A stretch of DNA of 64,000 bases, taken from Mycolicibacterium cosmeticum (GTDB lineage Bacteria; Actinomycetota; Actinomycetes; Mycobacteriales; Mycobacteriaceae). This document shows positions 41,035-51,141 of this stretch, in pieces. Numbering within the stretch: position 1 is the first letter of the stretch; each line of letters begins with the position of its first letter. The stretch spans positions 1,240,001 through 1,304,000 of the forward strand of contig NZ_CCBB010000003.1 of the NCBI RefSeq assembly GCF_000613185.1, given 5' to 3'. Made by a program: the position numbers and the translations under genes. The notes beneath the pieces are model-generated. The model was not told where the DNA came from. It saw nothing but the letters and a program-made list of their open reading frames with translations, and did no database searches.

Positions 41035-42243
41035 CTACTTCAGCTGCGCCGAGGACAGCCCCAGCAGCCGCCGGGCGACCACCAGCTGCTGAATCTGTTG
41101 CGTGCCTTCGAAGATGTCCAGGATCTTGGAGTCCCGCGCCCACTTCTCCAGCAGCGTTTCCTCCGAATAGCCTGCGGTACCGGCCATCTCGACGGTCTTG
41201 AGGGTGATGTCGGTTCCCACCCGGGCGGCCTTGGCCTTGCCCATCGAGGCTTCCTTGGAGTTGGGGATCTTGTTGTCGGCCTGCCACGCCGAGCGCACCG
41301 TCAGCAGGTAGCCCGCCTCCCAGTCGGCCTCCATCCGCAGGAACTCCGCCGCGGCGGCGCTCTGCGCGTGGGCCGGCTTGTCGTAGGAGATCTCGACGCC
41401 CGCCTCGGTGAGGATGGTCCGCAGCTCCTCCAGCGCGGCGCGGGCCACGCCGACGGCCATCGCCGCCACGATGGGCCGGGTGTTGTCGAAGGTCTCCATG
41501 ACCCCGGCGAAACCCTTGTCCACCTTGATCTCCGGATCGCCCAGCAGGTTGTCCTTGGGAATGCGGGCGTTCTCGAAGCGGATCACCGCGGTGTCGGACG
41601 CCTTGATGCCCAGCTTGTGCTCCAGACGCTCCACCGTCACCCCGGGATGCTCCCGCGGCACGATGAACGACTTGATGGCCGCGCGGCCCTTCGACTTGTC
41701 CAGCGTCGCCCACACCACGATGTGGGTGGCCCGCGAGCCGGCCGTCACGAAGATCTTCTCGCCGTTGATGACGTACTCGTCACCGTCGAGGGTGGCCGTC
41801 GTCGACACCGCCGCCGAATCCGAACCGAACGACGGCTCGGTGATCGCCATCGCGGCCCACACCTTGCCGAGCCGCTCGAGCTGTTCCTTGCTGGCCACGC
41901 TCGAGATGGCGGCGTTGCCCAGGCCCTGGTACGGCACCGACAGCAGCAGCGCGACATCGCCCCAGCTGATCTCCAGCGCGTTCAACAGCGCAGACATGTT
42001 GGCGCCGTTGATGTTCTGGCCGGTGCTGTCGCCGGAGGCGAAGGCCTCGGCCCCGGCGAACGAGATGGTCTTGGCCTCCGAGATGCCCTCGAAGAGGGTG
42101 GCCAGGGTGTCCAGCTCGACGGGGTAGGCGTGCTCGGCCTTGTCGTACTTGCGGGAGATGGGACGCAGCATCTCGGCCGCGCCCTGATGCCCCTTCTCGA
42201 TGACCGCTTGCAGTTTGCGCGGCATTTCCAGATTGATCGCCAT
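41035..42243 (-). CDS. fadE23: Acyl-CoA dehydrogenase (FadE23-like)
   Basis: 402 residues, matching FadE23 in length and gene order. AMAITEPSFGSDSAAVSTTA and YVINGEKIFVTAGSRATHIV are the substrate/FAD loops; the C-terminus has WARDSKILDIFEGTQQIQQL, where IFEGTQQIQ is the FAD-binding signature. With the neighbouring FadE24-like protein it probably forms a heteromeric dehydrogenase, as several mycobacterial fadE pairs do. GGAAAGG precedes ATG 42243; 30 bases separate it from the upstream gene. Confidence 0.88.
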   Translation of the reverse strand: MAINLEMPRKLQAVIEKGHQGAAEMLRPISRKYDKAEHAYPVELDTLATLFEGISEAKTISFAGAEAFASGDSTGQNINGANMSALLNALEISWGDVALLLSVPYQGLGNAAISSVASKEQLERLGKVWAAMAITEPSFGSDSAAVSTTATLDGDEYVINGEKIFVTAGSRATHIVVWATLDKSKGRAAIKSFIVPREHPGVTVERLEHKLGIKASDTAVIRFENARIPKDNLLGDPEIKVDKGFAGVMETFDNTRPIVAAMAVGVARAALEELRTILTEAGVEISYDKPAHAQSAAAAEFLRMEADWEAGYLLTVRSAWQADNKIPNSKEASMGKAKAARVGTDITLKTVEMAGTAGYSEETLLEKWARDSKILDIFEGTQQIQQLVVARRLLGLSSAQLK

Positions 42244-42273
42244 GATTTTGAGCCTTTCCAGAGAGCCGTGCGG

Positions 42274-43662
42274 TTACAGGACGACGACACCCTCGGCGAC
42301 ACCGATTGCCCGCAGATCGCGGTACCAGCGTTCGACCGGGTGTTCCTTGGTGTAGCCGTGGCCGCCGAGCAACTGGACACCGTCCAGGCCGATCTGCATG
42401 GCCTTGTCGGCGCCGAACTTGCGGGCCAGGGCGGCCTCGCGGATGAACGGCAGGCCCTGCTCGGCGCGCGACGCCCCGCGCCAGGTGATCAGGCGCAGCC
42501 CGTCGAGCTCGATGGCGATGTTGGCGGCCATGAACGCCACCGACTGGCGGTTGGCGATCGGCTCGCCGAACGCCTCGCGCTCCTTGATGTAGGGGATGAC
42601 GTAGTCGAGCACGGCGTGCGAGGTGCCGACGGCCAATGCGGCCCAACCCAATCGGGATAAGGCAACGGCTTCAGAATAATCGTCGTCGGATGCTTCGTCC
42701 TCGCCGAGCCGGTTGTGCAGCGGCACGGCGACGTTGTCCAGTTCCACCTTGCCCAGCGCGGCGGCGCGGATGCCCATGCTCGGGTCGGCCTTGACGGTGA
42801 GGCCCTCCGACGACGATTCGACGATGAACAGCGCGGGCTTGCCGTTCAGCTGCGCGCCGATGATGAACAGCTCGGCGTCGGCGGCCGCCGGCACCAGCGA
42901 CTTCACGCCGGAGAGCCGGTAACCGCTGGGGGTGCGGACCGCGGTGGTCTTCAGTGCCGTCGGGTCGAACAGCGCGTGCGGTTCTGCGATCGCGACGCAG
43001 GCCTGCGGCACGTTCTCGCCGGCGAACTCGGGCAGGTAGGTGGCCTGCTGGTCGGCGCTGCCCCAGTGGGTCAGGGCGGAGGCGACGCCGCCGGGCGCGA
43101 GGATCGGCAGCGCCAACCCCATGTCGCCGTAGGCCAGGGCCTCGGCGACCAGCGCGGTGGTGACGGTGGAGCGATGCGCGGCGATCCCGTCGAAATCCTC
43201 CGGGATGTTGATCGCGGTGATGCCGAGCTCGGCGGCCTTGGCGATCAGGTCTTTCGGGTAGGTCGCGGCGTCGTCGGCGTCGTGGGCGGCGGGCCGCAGG
43301 ATCTCCTCGGCGAACTCCTGGACCGTCTCGACGATCAGCTTCTGATCCTCGTCGGGGGTCAGGTCGAAGTAGTCGGACCCTTTTCCGGGCCGGGCGGCTT
43401 CGAGTCGCGTCGCCGGTTTGCCGAGGCCCTGCACCCGCTTGATCTGCCGGGTGGTCGCGCCTGCGGCGGAGAACGCCGTCTTGACGCCGTAGCGCAGGGT
43501 CTTGTTCAGCGGGTCGCGCAGACCGTAGCGGTCCAGGAACTCCTGGCCGACCAGGGGTGTGATCAGCGCCAATCCGATATCGGTCGCTGTCCGCTTGTGC
43601 TTGTGCAGCCCGACGGCACTCTCCGGTCCGGTGCGCTTCGGGCGGGATTCGATCTGGGTCAT
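42274..43662 (-). CDS. fadE24: Acyl-CoA dehydrogenase (FadE24-like)
   Basis: 462 residues with an N-terminal extension of about 90 residues typical of FadE24. It has a dehydrogenase core (ILRPAAHDADDAATYPKDLI, TAINIPEDFDGIA), but the loop CVAIAEPHALFDPTALKTTA and the C-terminal GVQLLGGHGYTKEHPVERWY show a divergent active site without the usual T-E-x-x-x-G-S-D motif, fitting a non-catalytic or half-site partner of FadE23. Its promoter carries a palindrome at 43703-43722. Confidence 0.87.
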   Translation of the reverse strand: MTQIESRPKRTGPESAVGLHKHKRTATDIGLALITPLVGQEFLDRYGLRDPLNKTLRYGVKTAFSAAGATTRQIKRVQGLGKPATRLEAARPGKGSDYFDLTPDEDQKLIVETVQEFAEEILRPAAHDADDAATYPKDLIAKAAELGITAINIPEDFDGIAAHRSTVTTALVAEALAYGDMGLALPILAPGGVASALTHWGSADQQATYLPEFAGENVPQACVAIAEPHALFDPTALKTTAVRTPSGYRLSGVKSLVPAAADAELFIIGAQLNGKPALFIVESSSEGLTVKADPSMGIRAAALGKVELDNVAVPLHNRLGEDEASDDDYSEAVALSRLGWAALAVGTSHAVLDYVIPYIKEREAFGEPIANRQSVAFMAANIAIELDGLRLITWRGASRAEQGLPFIREAALARKFGADKAMQIGLDGVQLLGGHGYTKEHPVERWYRDLRAIGVAEGVVVL

Positions 43663-43702
43663 GTCACAGCCTCATTCAGTAGGTGCGGTGCGCCATGACC
43701 GT

Positions 43703-43722
43703 ATCTTACTCTGGAGTAAGGT
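43703..43722. promoter_or_regulatory. Palindromic operator at the fadE24-fadE23 promoter
   Basis: CTTACTC, TG, GAGTAAG (43705-43720) is a perfect 7-bp dyad; one more symmetric pair lies outside. The minus-strand -10-like TAAGAT (43703-43708) is inside it, about 40 bases before ATG 43662. No obvious dedicated regulator is adjacent. Confidence 0.6.
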
Positions 43723-43743
43723 CGGCAAAATCTGTTACGAAAT

Positions 43744-44511
43744 TCACACCAGGCGGCGCAGCACCTGCTCGTGCAGCAAACCGTTGGTGGCCAGTGCGCT
43801 ACCGCCGTGCGGGCCGGGTCGGCCGTCGACGCTGCTGAAGGTGCCGCCGGCCTCCCGGATCAAGATGTCCAGCGGGGCGATGTCCCAGACCTTCACCTCG
43901 GGTTCGCAGGCGATGTCGACCGCACCCTCGGCGACCATGCAGTACGACCAGAAATCGCCGTAGGCGCGCACCCGCCACACCTCGTCGGTGAGGGCGACAA
44001 ACTTCTCGCGGCGGTCCTCCCAGCCGGTGGTCAGATCCGAGTAGGACAGGCTGGCCGCGCCCAGCTCGCTCACGCCGGACACCTGAATCCGCCGGGTGGT
44101 CCCGTTGAACGAGACGTGCGCCCCCTCGCCGGCGGCCGCCCACCAGCGCCGCCCCAGTGCCGGCGCGCTCACCACACCGACGGTCGGCACGCCGTCGTCG
44201 ACCAGGGCGATCAGGGTGCACCAGACCGGCACCCCGCGGACGAAATTCTTGGTGCCGTCGATGGGATCCAAGATCCACTGCCGGCCGGTGAATGTTGTTG
44301 CGCCGCCGAACTCTTCACCGAACACCGCATCGTCGGGGCGGGCCTGGGCCAGGGTGGCGCGCAGCGCCCGCTCGGCGCCCTGGTCGGCGTCGGTCACCGG
44401 GGTCAGATCCGGCTTGGTCTCCACCCGCAGATCCAGTGCGCCGAAACGCTCCATGGTCAACGCGTCGGCCTGATCGGCGAGTTGAAGGGCGAGAGTCAGA
44501 TCGGTGCTCAT
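43744..44511 (-). CDS. hisN: Inositol-monophosphatase-family histidinol phosphatase
   Basis: 255 residues from ATG 44511. [12 protein letters not shown] and [15 protein letters not shown] are the two metal-binding motifs of the Mg-dependent, Li-sensitive IMPase fold; [20 protein letters not shown] is the C-terminal WD motif. The M. tuberculosis gene next to fadE24 (Rv3137) has this form and is assigned HisN, which dephosphorylates histidinol phosphate. An inositol or FBP substrate is less likely. Divergent from the small membrane protein at 44536. Confidence 0.82.
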   Translation of the reverse strand: MSTDLTLALQLADQADALTMERFGALDLRVETKPDLTPVTDADQGAERALRATLAQARPDDAVFGEEFGGATTFTGRQWILDPIDGTKNFVRGVPVWCTLIALVDDGVPTVGVVSAPALGRRWWAAAGEGAHVSFNGTTRRIQVSGVSELGAASLSYSDLTTGWEDRREKFVALTDEVWRVRAYGDFWSYCMVAEGAVDIACEPEVKVWDIAPLDILIREAGGTFSSVDGRPGPHGGSALATNGLLHEQVLRRLV

Positions 44512-44535
44512 GGCAGCAGTCCTACCATGGTCGTC

Positions 44536-44895
44536 ATGTGGGAATTCGCCATGGTGTTGCTGTTGATCGGGGCGTTGGTGCTGCTGGCCGCACCGTGGAT
44601 CCGTAAGCGTCAGGGCCGCGGCGGTGGTGTCGCCGCCGGTTGGCAGTCCGGCAACCTGCTCGTGACGGGCGTCAGTCCACGCCCGGACGCCACCGGCGAG
44701 CAGTTCGTCACCATCACCGGCGTGATCAACGGACCCACCGTGGCCGAGCACGTGGTGTATCAGCAATTGGCCGTCGACGTGAACGACTGGCCCACCATGG
44801 GGCAGTTGATCCCGGTCGTGTATTCGCTCAAGAATCCGGACAATTGGCGCTTCGCGCCGCCGCAGGTGCCGGACAACCCCGCCGGGCTGTATTAG
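44536..44895 (+). CDS. Small membrane-anchored hypothetical protein
   Basis: 119 residues. One N-terminal membrane helix ([20 protein letters not shown]) is followed by basic residues (WIRKRQGR) and a soluble domain containing [20 protein letters not shown] and [14 protein letters not shown]. No family recognised. TACCAT (44523-44528) lies exactly 7 nt before ATG 44536, so a leaderless start is preferred over ATG 44527. Confidence 0.7.
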   Translation: MWEFAMVLLLIGALVLLAAPWIRKRQGRGGGVAAGWQSGNLLVTGVSPRPDATGEQFVTITGVINGPTVAEHVVYQQLAVDVNDWPTMGQLIPVVYSLKNPDNWRFAPPQVPDNPAGLY

Positions 44896-44914
44896 TCGGA
44901 CCGCGGGATTGCCG

Positions 44915-44940
44915 TTGTGGCACGAAAGTTCGTGCCGCAA
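44915..44940. terminator. Hairpin between convergent genes
   Basis: TTGTGGCACGAA (44915-44926) pairs with TTCGTGCCGCAA (44929-44940) over 12 positions with one G-U pair. It lies between the stops of the plus gene (44895) and fprA (44963), placed to end both transcripts. Confidence 0.6.
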
Positions 44941-44962
44941 TCGCGCGAGCGCGGCCGGGTGA

Positions 44963-46303
44963 TCAGCCGTGTGCGATGCCGAGCATGTCGGCGACGCTGA
45001 CCAGCTTGACCCGCGGCCGGTTCTGGGCCTCCCCGACGGCCCGCTCGTGGGCGTCGATGCGCTGCCAATGATCGTCGGTGACCAGTTTGGGTTGGCGCTC
45101 CAGCAGCCATCGGGCCAACTCGGACGCGTGGTCCTCGGCGAACCCGGGCTCGCCGAGATCGGCCAGCAGCGTGTCGACGGTGTCGGCCGAGTCCTTCTTG
45201 TTCGACCCGATGACACCGGACGGTCCGCGCTTGATCCAGCCCACGACGTACTCGTTGCGGCTGCCGTCGATACGCCCGTCGGTATGCGGGATGGTGCCGG
45301 AGCGGTCGTCGAACGGCAGCCCGGCCAGCGGCACCCCGCGGTAACCGACCGCGCGCACCACCAGCTGCACCGGGATCTCCTCCCGCTCGCCGGTGTCCTT
45401 GGCCACCACCCGGCCGCCCTCGTCCACAAGCTCGTTGCGGCCCAACACAATCGACTCGACACGGCCGTTGCCGCGAATCTCGATCGGCGACGTCGCGAAC
45501 TTGAACACCACCCGCCGCTTCACCTCCGTCGGAGTCAGCTCGGCGTACTCGCGCAGCACCTTGACGTTCTGCTTGACGGTCTTGCCGGCCGCCTCCAGCT
45601 CCTCGTCGGTGATGGCGTCGAAATCCGCGCGGTCCACCACGATGTCCACATCGGCCATCTGCTCCAGGTGGCCGAGTTCGCGTAGTTCCAGCGTCGTGAA
45701 CGGGGCCTGCACCGGACCTCGCCGGCCCACCACGATCACCTCCTTGACCCCGCGCACCCCCAGCGAGTCCAGCGCGTGGTCGGCGATATCGGTCTGCGCC
45801 AGGATCTCCGGATCGCTGATCAGGATCCGCGCGACGTCCAGGGCCACGTTGCCGTTGCCGATCACGACGGCGCGCTCGGCGTTCAGATCGGGGGCGATGC
45901 CCTCGAAATGCGGGTGCGCGTTGTACCAACCCACGAAGTCCACCGCGGCCACGCTGCCCGGCAGGTCCTCGCCGGGAATCCCGAGCGCCCGGTCGGATTG
46001 CGCGCCGACGGCGTACACCACCGCGTCGTAGCGCTGCGCCAACTCGGCCGCCTGGACGTGGTCGCCGACGGTGATGTTGCCGAAGAACCGGAACCGCGGA
46101 TCCTCCGATGTCTTCGCGAACTGCGCGCTGATCGACTTGATCTTCGGATGGTCGGGCGCCACCCCGGACCGCACCAGCCCCCACGGCGTGGGCAGCATCT
46201 CCAGCATGTCGACGCGGACGTCTCGATCCGACTTCAACAGCGACGCGGCAGCGAAGAACCCCGAGGGGCCCGAGCCGACGATCGCCACGTGGTACGGGCG
46301 CAT
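44963..46303 (-). CDS. fprA: NADPH-ferredoxin/adrenodoxin reductase-like FprA
   Basis: 446 residues from ATG 46303. [18 protein letters not shown] binds [23 protein letters not shown] is the adrenodoxin-reductase signature; [15 protein letters not shown] binds NADPH; and [20 protein letters not shown] is the conserved central block. It transfers electrons from NADPH to ferredoxins that serve cytochromes P450 and other oxidases. Same neighbourhood (next to prfB) as in M. tuberculosis. Divergent from prfB by 141 bases. Confidence 0.93.
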   Translation of the reverse strand: MRPYHVAIVGSGPSGFFAAASLLKSDRDVRVDMLEMLPTPWGLVRSGVAPDHPKIKSISAQFAKTSEDPRFRFFGNITVGDHVQAAELAQRYDAVVYAVGAQSDRALGIPGEDLPGSVAAVDFVGWYNAHPHFEGIAPDLNAERAVVIGNGNVALDVARILISDPEILAQTDIADHALDSLGVRGVKEVIVVGRRGPVQAPFTTLELRELGHLEQMADVDIVVDRADFDAITDEELEAAGKTVKQNVKVLREYAELTPTEVKRRVVFKFATSPIEIRGNGRVESIVLGRNELVDEGGRVVAKDTGEREEIPVQLVVRAVGYRGVPLAGLPFDDRSGTIPHTDGRIDGSRNEYVVGWIKRGPSGVIGSNKKDSADTVDTLLADLGEPGFAEDHASELARWLLERQPKLVTDDHWQRIDAHERAVGEAQNRPRVKLVSVADMLGIAHG

Positions 46304-46444
46304 ACGCAAAGCCTTTTCGTCAGGCTGACCGGCGGCGCGCTATGGGCTGTCGCGACGTCACCGGACCGGTTACCAGCCCGATGCTAGCCGCGGCGCGCCG
46401 ATCGAGGGCGGACTCTGGATAAGCGGCCGGTACCCTGAACTTTC

Positions 46445-47551
46445 GTGGATCCCGACCTTCTTGCCGATATCGCCGCCCTCGACGCAACGCTCACCACCGT
46501 GGAGCGGGTGCTCGATGTCGACGGTCTGCGCGCCCGCATCGCCACGCTGGAGGCCGAGGCCACCGACCCCAACCTGTGGAACGACCAGGCCAACGCGCAG
46601 AAGGTGACGAGCAGCCTGTCGCACGCCCAGAGCGAGCTGCGCCGCGTCGAGGAACTGCGCCGCCGCATCGACGATCTGCCGGTGCTCTACGAACTGGCCG
46701 CCGAGGAGGGCGGCGAGGACGCCAAAGCCGAAGCCGACGCCGAGCGTGCGCAGCTGCGCGAGGACCTGGAGGCCCTCGAGGTGCGCACCCTGCTGTCGGG
46801 GGAGTACGACGAGCGCGAGGCCGTCGTCACCATCCGCTCCGGCGCGGGCGGGGTGGACGCCGCCGACTGGGCCGAGATGCTGATGCGGATGTACATCCGC
46901 TGGGCCGAGGCCCACAAGTACCCCGTCGAGATCTTCGACACCTCCTACGCCGAGGAGGCCGGCATCAAGAGCGCCACCTTCGCGGTGCACGCGCCGTACG
47001 CCTACGGAACGTTGTCGGTGGAGCAGGGCACGCACCGGCTGGTCCGGATCAGCCCCTTCGACAACCAGGGCCGCCGCCAGACCTCCTTCGCCGACGTCGA
47101 GGTGCTCCCGGTGGTGGAGACCACCGACCACATCGACATCCCGGAGGGCGACCTGCGCGTCGACGTCTACCGCTCCAGCGGCCCCGGCGGGCAGTCGGTC
47201 AACACCACCGACTCGGCGGTTCGGCTTACGCACATCCCCACCGGCATCGTCGTCACCTGCCAGAACGAGAAGTCCCAGCTGCAGAACAAGGTGTCGGCCA
47301 TGCGGGTGCTGCAGGCCAAACTCCTGGAGCGCAAGCGTCAGGAAGAGCGCGCCGAGATGGACGCGCTCAAGGGTGACGGCGGCAGCTCGTGGGGCAACCA
47401 GATGCGGTCCTACGTGTTGCACCCCTATCAGATGGTCAAGGACCTGCGCACCGAATACGAGGTGGGCAGCCCGTCGGCGGTGCTCGACGGCGATATCGAC
47501 GGATTCCTGGAAGCCGGCATCCGGTGGCGCAACCGCAAAGAGGACGAGTAG
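46445..47551 (+). CDS. prfB: Peptide chain release factor 2
   Basis: 368 residues. GGQ is in [20 protein letters not shown] (peptidyl-tRNA hydrolysis) and the stop-codon-reading SPF tripeptide is in [15 protein letters not shown], so it terminates at UGA and UAA. The frame runs unbroken from GTG 46445, so the programmed +1 frameshift of enterobacterial prfB is absent, as usual in actinobacteria. TACCCT (46431-46436) ends 8 nt upstream: leaderless start. First gene of the run to smpB. Confidence 0.96.
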   Translation: MDPDLLADIAALDATLTTVERVLDVDGLRARIATLEAEATDPNLWNDQANAQKVTSSLSHAQSELRRVEELRRRIDDLPVLYELAAEEGGEDAKAEADAERAQLREDLEALEVRTLLSGEYDEREAVVTIRSGAGGVDAADWAEMLMRMYIRWAEAHKYPVEIFDTSYAEEAGIKSATFAVHAPYAYGTLSVEQGTHRLVRISPFDNQGRRQTSFADVEVLPVVETTDHIDIPEGDLRVDVYRSSGPGGQSVNTTDSAVRLTHIPTGIVVTCQNEKSQLQNKVSAMRVLQAKLLERKRQEERAEMDALKGDGGSSWGNQMRSYVLHPYQMVKDLRTEYEVGSPSAVLDGDIDGFLEAGIRWRNRKEDE

Positions 47552-47554
47552 CCC

Positions 47555-48463
47555 TTGAACTGGTCGCAGCAATGGCACGGCTTCTGGCACGGCCAGATCG
47601 GCGAATGGATCCTCACCCGCGGGTTGCGGATCGTCATGCTCGTGCTCGCCGCGATGCTGGCCGCCCGGTTCGTCAACTGGATCGCGCAGAAGGTGACCCA
47701 GCGCATCGACGCCGACTTCCGCGAGAGCGATGCCCTGGTCCGTTCGGAGACCACCAAGCACCGGCAAGCCGTCGCCTCGGTGATCTCCTGGGTGACCATC
47801 GCGATGCTCGTCGTCATCGTGTTCGTGGAGTTCACCGACATCCTGGCCATCCCGATCGCCTCCCTGGTGGCGCCCGCGGCGGTGATCGGTGCCGCGCTCG
47901 GTTTCGGCGCGCAGCGGCTGGTGCAGGACCTGCTGTCGGGCTTCTTCATCATCACCGAGAAGCAGTACGGCTTCGGTGACCTGGTCGCGTTGACCGTCTC
48001 CGGCATCGCACTGCCGGCCGAAGGCACGGTGATCGACGTGACGCTGCGGGTGACCAAGCTGCGCTCCTCCGAGGGCGAGATGTTGACCATCCCCAACGGC
48101 CAGATCGTCAAGACGGTGAACCTGTCCAAGGACTGGGCGCGGGCCGTGGTGGACATCCCGGTGCCGGTGACCGCCGACCTGCACACGGTGAATGATTTGC
48201 TCAACGGGGTATGTGAGTCCGCGATGAACGATCCACAGATGCGCGAACTGCTCCTGGACAAACCGCAGGTGATGGGCGTGGAGAGCATCCAGGTCGACAC
48301 CGTGAACCTGCGGATGGTGGCCCGCACCCTGCCCGGCAAGCAGTTCGAGGTGGGCCGGCGGTTGCGGCTGCTGGTGATCGCGGCGCTGGCCGGCGCGGGT
48401 ATCGCCTCGCCCGCCGAGACCTCGACGCTGGCCCCGGCGGTGGCGCAGGAGCCCAAGCAGTGA
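47555..48463 (+). CDS. MscS-family mechanosensitive channel
   Basis: 302 residues from TTG 47555, three bases after the prfB stop. Membrane helices near 24-42, 75-95 and 102-125; the pore helix [21 protein letters not shown] with its Gly/Ala packing, and the beta-domain [12 protein letters not shown]...[14 protein letters not shown], identify MscS. It relieves osmotic down-shock. The same gene follows prfB in M. tuberculosis (Rv3104c). Confidence 0.88.
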   Translation: MNWSQQWHGFWHGQIGEWILTRGLRIVMLVLAAMLAARFVNWIAQKVTQRIDADFRESDALVRSETTKHRQAVASVISWVTIAMLVVIVFVEFTDILAIPIASLVAPAAVIGAALGFGAQRLVQDLLSGFFIITEKQYGFGDLVALTVSGIALPAEGTVIDVTLRVTKLRSSEGEMLTIPNGQIVKTVNLSKDWARAVVDIPVPVTADLHTVNDLLNGVCESAMNDPQMRELLLDKPQVMGVESIQVDTVNLRMVARTLPGKQFEVGRRLRLLVIAALAGAGIASPAETSTLAPAVAQEPKQ

Positions 48464-48990
48464 AATTCCAGCTGCGCCGCGAGGGGGAGAACCGGCACTG
48501 GCCGCACTATCTGTTGTGGGGCCGGATGCGGACGTCCACCTTCGCGCTGATCGTCGCCTTCTTTTTCACCTGGTGGCTGTACAACACCTACGCACCGGCG
48601 CCCGCACCGCCGCCGGCCCCGGCCCAGCAGGTGGTGCCGCCGGGTTTCGTCCCCGACCCGGAGTACACCTGGGTGCCGCGCACCAAGGTGGAGACGCCGC
48701 GCAGCACCTACCGGACGACGACGACCACGACCACCCCGACCACCGAGCCGACCACCACAACCGAGACCACGCCGCCCACCGACACCACCACGCCGGGCGT
48801 GCCGCCCACCACCACGACGACGCCGGCCCCGCCGACGACGACGGTGATCGATCCCGACGGCCCCGGCCCGATTCCGCCGCTGACCTTGCCGGTCCTGCCG
48901 GGGGCGGTGCCGCCACCCACGACGCAGACGACGATCGATCCCGGGGTGGCCCCGGCGACACCCCCGCCGCCGGCCCGCAGCGCGAGCTGA
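48460..48990 (+). CDS. Pro/Thr-rich single-pass membrane protein
   Basis: 176 residues; GTG 48460 overlaps the mscS stop. After a basic N-terminus, one membrane helix (about 28-42, [15 protein letters not shown]) leads to an outside tail that is almost only Pro and Thr, with runs such as [17 protein letters not shown], encoded mainly by ACC/ACG codons. M. tuberculosis has an equivalent (Rv3103c) at this place. Such tails may span the cell wall or be O-mannosylated; a role with FtsEX is only a guess from position. Confidence 0.78.
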   Translation: MKFQLRREGENRHWPHYLLWGRMRTSTFALIVAFFFTWWLYNTYAPAPAPPPAPAQQVVPPGFVPDPEYTWVPRTKVETPRSTYRTTTTTTTPTTEPTTTTETTPPTDTTTPGVPPTTTTTPAPPTTTVIDPDGPGPIPPLTLPVLPGAVPPPTTQTTIDPGVAPATPPPPARSAS

Positions 48991-49025
48991 CCCGCGTCGC
49001 CCTCCGGCTACACTGGCGTGCCGTG

Positions 49026-49715
49026 ATGATCACGCTCGACAAAGTGAGCAAGCAGTACAAATCCTCGGCGCGGCCCGCGCTCGACGATGTGTCGCTCAAA
49101 ATCGACAAGGGCGAGTTCGTCTTCCTCATCGGTCCCTCCGGGTCGGGCAAGTCGACGTTCATGCGGTTGTTGCTGGCCGCCGAACACCCCACCAAGGGCG
49201 ATATCCGCGTCTCCAAATTCCACGTCAACAAGCTCTCCGGCCGGCACATCCCGCAGCTGCGCCAGGTGATCGGCTGCGTGTTCCAGGATTTCCGGCTGCT
49301 GCAGCAGAAGACGGTCTTCGACAATGTGGCCTTCGCGCTCGAGGTGATCGGCAAGCGCGGTGACGTCATCAACCGGGTGGTGCCCGACGTGCTGGAGATG
49401 GTCGGGCTGTCCGGCAAGGCCAACCGGCTGCCCAACGAGCTCTCCGGTGGCGAGCAGCAGCGGGTGGCGATCGCGCGGGCGTTCGTGAACCGGCCGCTGG
49501 TGCTGCTGGCCGACGAGCCGACCGGCAACCTGGACCCCGAGACCAGTAAAGACATCATGGATCTGCTCGAGCGGATCAACCGCACCGGCACCACCGTGCT
49601 GATGGCCACGCACGACCACCACATCGTGGACTCCATGCGTCAGCGTGTCATCGAGCTCGAACTGGGCCGGCTCGTCCGCGACGAACAGCGCGGCGTCTAC
49701 GGAATGGATCGCTAA
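49026..49715 (+). CDS. ftsE: Cell-division ABC transporter ATP-binding protein FtsE
   Basis: 229 residues from ATG 49026; TACACT (49009-49014) also allows a leaderless GTG 49023 start. Walker [11 protein letters not shown]-loop CVFQDFRLL, signature [14 protein letters not shown], Walker [13 protein letters not shown] and switch THDHH are all intact. With FtsX it couples ATP hydrolysis to peptidoglycan hydrolases at the septum (RipC in mycobacteria). Confidence 0.96.
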   Translation: MITLDKVSKQYKSSARPALDDVSLKIDKGEFVFLIGPSGSGKSTFMRLLLAAEHPTKGDIRVSKFHVNKLSGRHIPQLRQVIGCVFQDFRLLQQKTVFDNVAFALEVIGKRGDVINRVVPDVLEMVGLSGKANRLPNELSGGEQQRVAIARAFVNRPLVLLADEPTGNLDPETSKDIMDLLERINRTGTTVLMATHDHHIVDSMRQRVIELELGRLVRDEQRGVYGMDR

Positions 49716-50612
49716 GTGCGTTTTGGCTTCCTCATCAATGAGGTTCTGACCGGTTTCCGCCGCAACGTCACCATGACGGTGGCGATGATTCTGACCACGG
49801 CCATCTCCATCGGCTTGTTCGGCGGTGGTCTGCTGGTGGTCCGACTGGCCGACCAGTCCCGCGCCATCTACCTGGACCGGGTGGAGAGCCAGGTCTTCCT
49901 CACCAATGACGTCTCGGCCAACGACCTCACCTGCGACTCCGATCCCTGCAAGGCCCTGCGCGCCCGGATCGAGGCGCGCGACGACGTGAAGTCGGTCCGC
50001 TTCCTGAACCGTGACGAGGCTTACGAGGACGCGGTCAAGAAGTTCCCGCAATACAAGGACGTCGCGGGCAAGGACGCCTTCCCGGCGTCGTTCGTCGTCA
50101 AGCTGGACAACCCGGAGCAGCACAAGGACTTCGATCAGGCCATGCAGGGCCAGCCCGGGGTGCTCAACGTGCTCAACCAGAAAGACCTGATCGACCGGCT
50201 GTTCGCCGTGCTGGACGGGATGAGCAACGTGGCGTTCGCGGTGGCGCTGGTGCAGGCGATCGGTGCGGTCTTGCTGATCGCGAACATGGTGCAGGTGGCC
50301 GCGTACACCCGGCGCACCGAGATCGGCATCATGCGGCTGGTCGGCGCCACCCGGTGGTACACCCAGCTGCCCTTCCTGGTGGAGGCCATGCTCGCCGCAT
50401 TAATCGGTGTCGTGTTGGCGGTCATCGGGCTTATTGTGGTGCGGGCCGTGTTCCTGGAAAAGGCGCTCGACCAGTTCTACCAAGCCAATCTGATCGCCAA
50501 CGTCGATTACGCGGACGTGCTGTATTACAGCGCTCCCCGGATGCTGCTCCTCGGCATGGCGATGGCTGGCATCACGGCCTATGTCACCCTCCGCAGTTAC
50601 GTCCGAAGATAG
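49716..50612 (+). CDS. ftsX: Cell-division protein FtsX
   Basis: 298 residues; GTG 49716 follows the ftsE stop directly. Four membrane helices: about 25-46, 171-195, 223-243 and 274-292. The first is followed by an extracellular domain (with [20 protein letters not shown]) that in M. tuberculosis FtsX contacts the hydrolase RipC. Conserved [20 protein letters not shown] lies in the cytoplasmic coupling loop for FtsE. Confidence 0.96.
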   Translation: MRFGFLINEVLTGFRRNVTMTVAMILTTAISIGLFGGGLLVVRLADQSRAIYLDRVESQVFLTNDVSANDLTCDSDPCKALRARIEARDDVKSVRFLNRDEAYEDAVKKFPQYKDVAGKDAFPASFVVKLDNPEQHKDFDQAMQGQPGVLNVLNQKDLIDRLFAVLDGMSNVAFAVALVQAIGAVLLIANMVQVAAYTRRTEIGIMRLVGATRWYTQLPFLVEAMLAALIGVVLAVIGLIVVRAVFLEKALDQFYQANLIANVDYADVLYYSAPRMLLLGMAMAGITAYVTLRSYVRR

Positions 50613-50614
50613 AG

Positions 50615-51121
50615 ATGGCTACTACGAGTAAGAAGCCAGGCAAAGCTGCCGATAAAACTAATAACCAGGTCGTCGCGACCAATCGCAAAGCCCGGCACAA
50701 CTATTCGATCCTGGAGACGTTCGAGGCCGGGGTCGTGCTGGTGGGCACCGAGGTCAAGAGCCTGCGTGAGGGGCAGGCCTCGCTGGTCGACGCCTTCGCG
50801 ACGGTCGACGACGGCGAGGTGTGGCTGCGCAATCTGCACATCGCCGAATATCACCACGGCACGTGGACCAACCACGCCCCGCGGCGCAACCGCAAGCTGC
50901 TGTTGCACCGGCGGCAGATCGACACGCTGGTCGGCAAGATCCGGGACGGCAACCTGACCCTGGTGCCGCTGTCGCTGTACTTCACCGACGGCAAGGTGAA
51001 GGTGGAGCTGGCGCTGGCCCGGGGTAAGGAGGCCCGCGACAAGCGCCAGGACCTGGCCAAGCGTGACGCGCAGCGCGAGATCAGTCGCGAGATGGGCCGG
51101 CGGGCCAAGGGCATGCGCTGA
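50615..51121 (+). CDS. smpB: SsrA-binding protein SmpB
   Basis: 168 residues from ATG 50615, three bases after fts[21 protein letters not shown] and [19 protein letters not shown] are the OB-fold core that binds the tRNA-like part of tmRNA; the basic tail [20 protein letters not shown] enters the mRNA channel. It works with the ssrA gene 6.7 kb downstream in rescuing stalled ribosomes. Confidence 0.96.
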   Translation: MATTSKKPGKAADKTNNQVVATNRKARHNYSILETFEAGVVLVGTEVKSLREGQASLVDAFATVDDGEVWLRNLHIAEYHHGTWTNHAPRRNRKLLLHRRQIDTLVGKIRDGNLTLVPLSLYFTDGKVKVELALARGKEARDKRQDLAKRDAQREISREMGRRAKGMR

Positions 51122-51141
51122 TCGGGGTCGCGCTCGCGCTG

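Noticed and set aside
46445..46560. Programmed +1 frameshift in prfB
   Set aside because: No in-frame UGA exists in the early codons; the frame is continuous from GTG.
48710..48840. Repetitive ACC/ACG tract as a DNA repeat element
   Set aside because: It is explained by the Thr-rich tail of the protein at 48460-48990.
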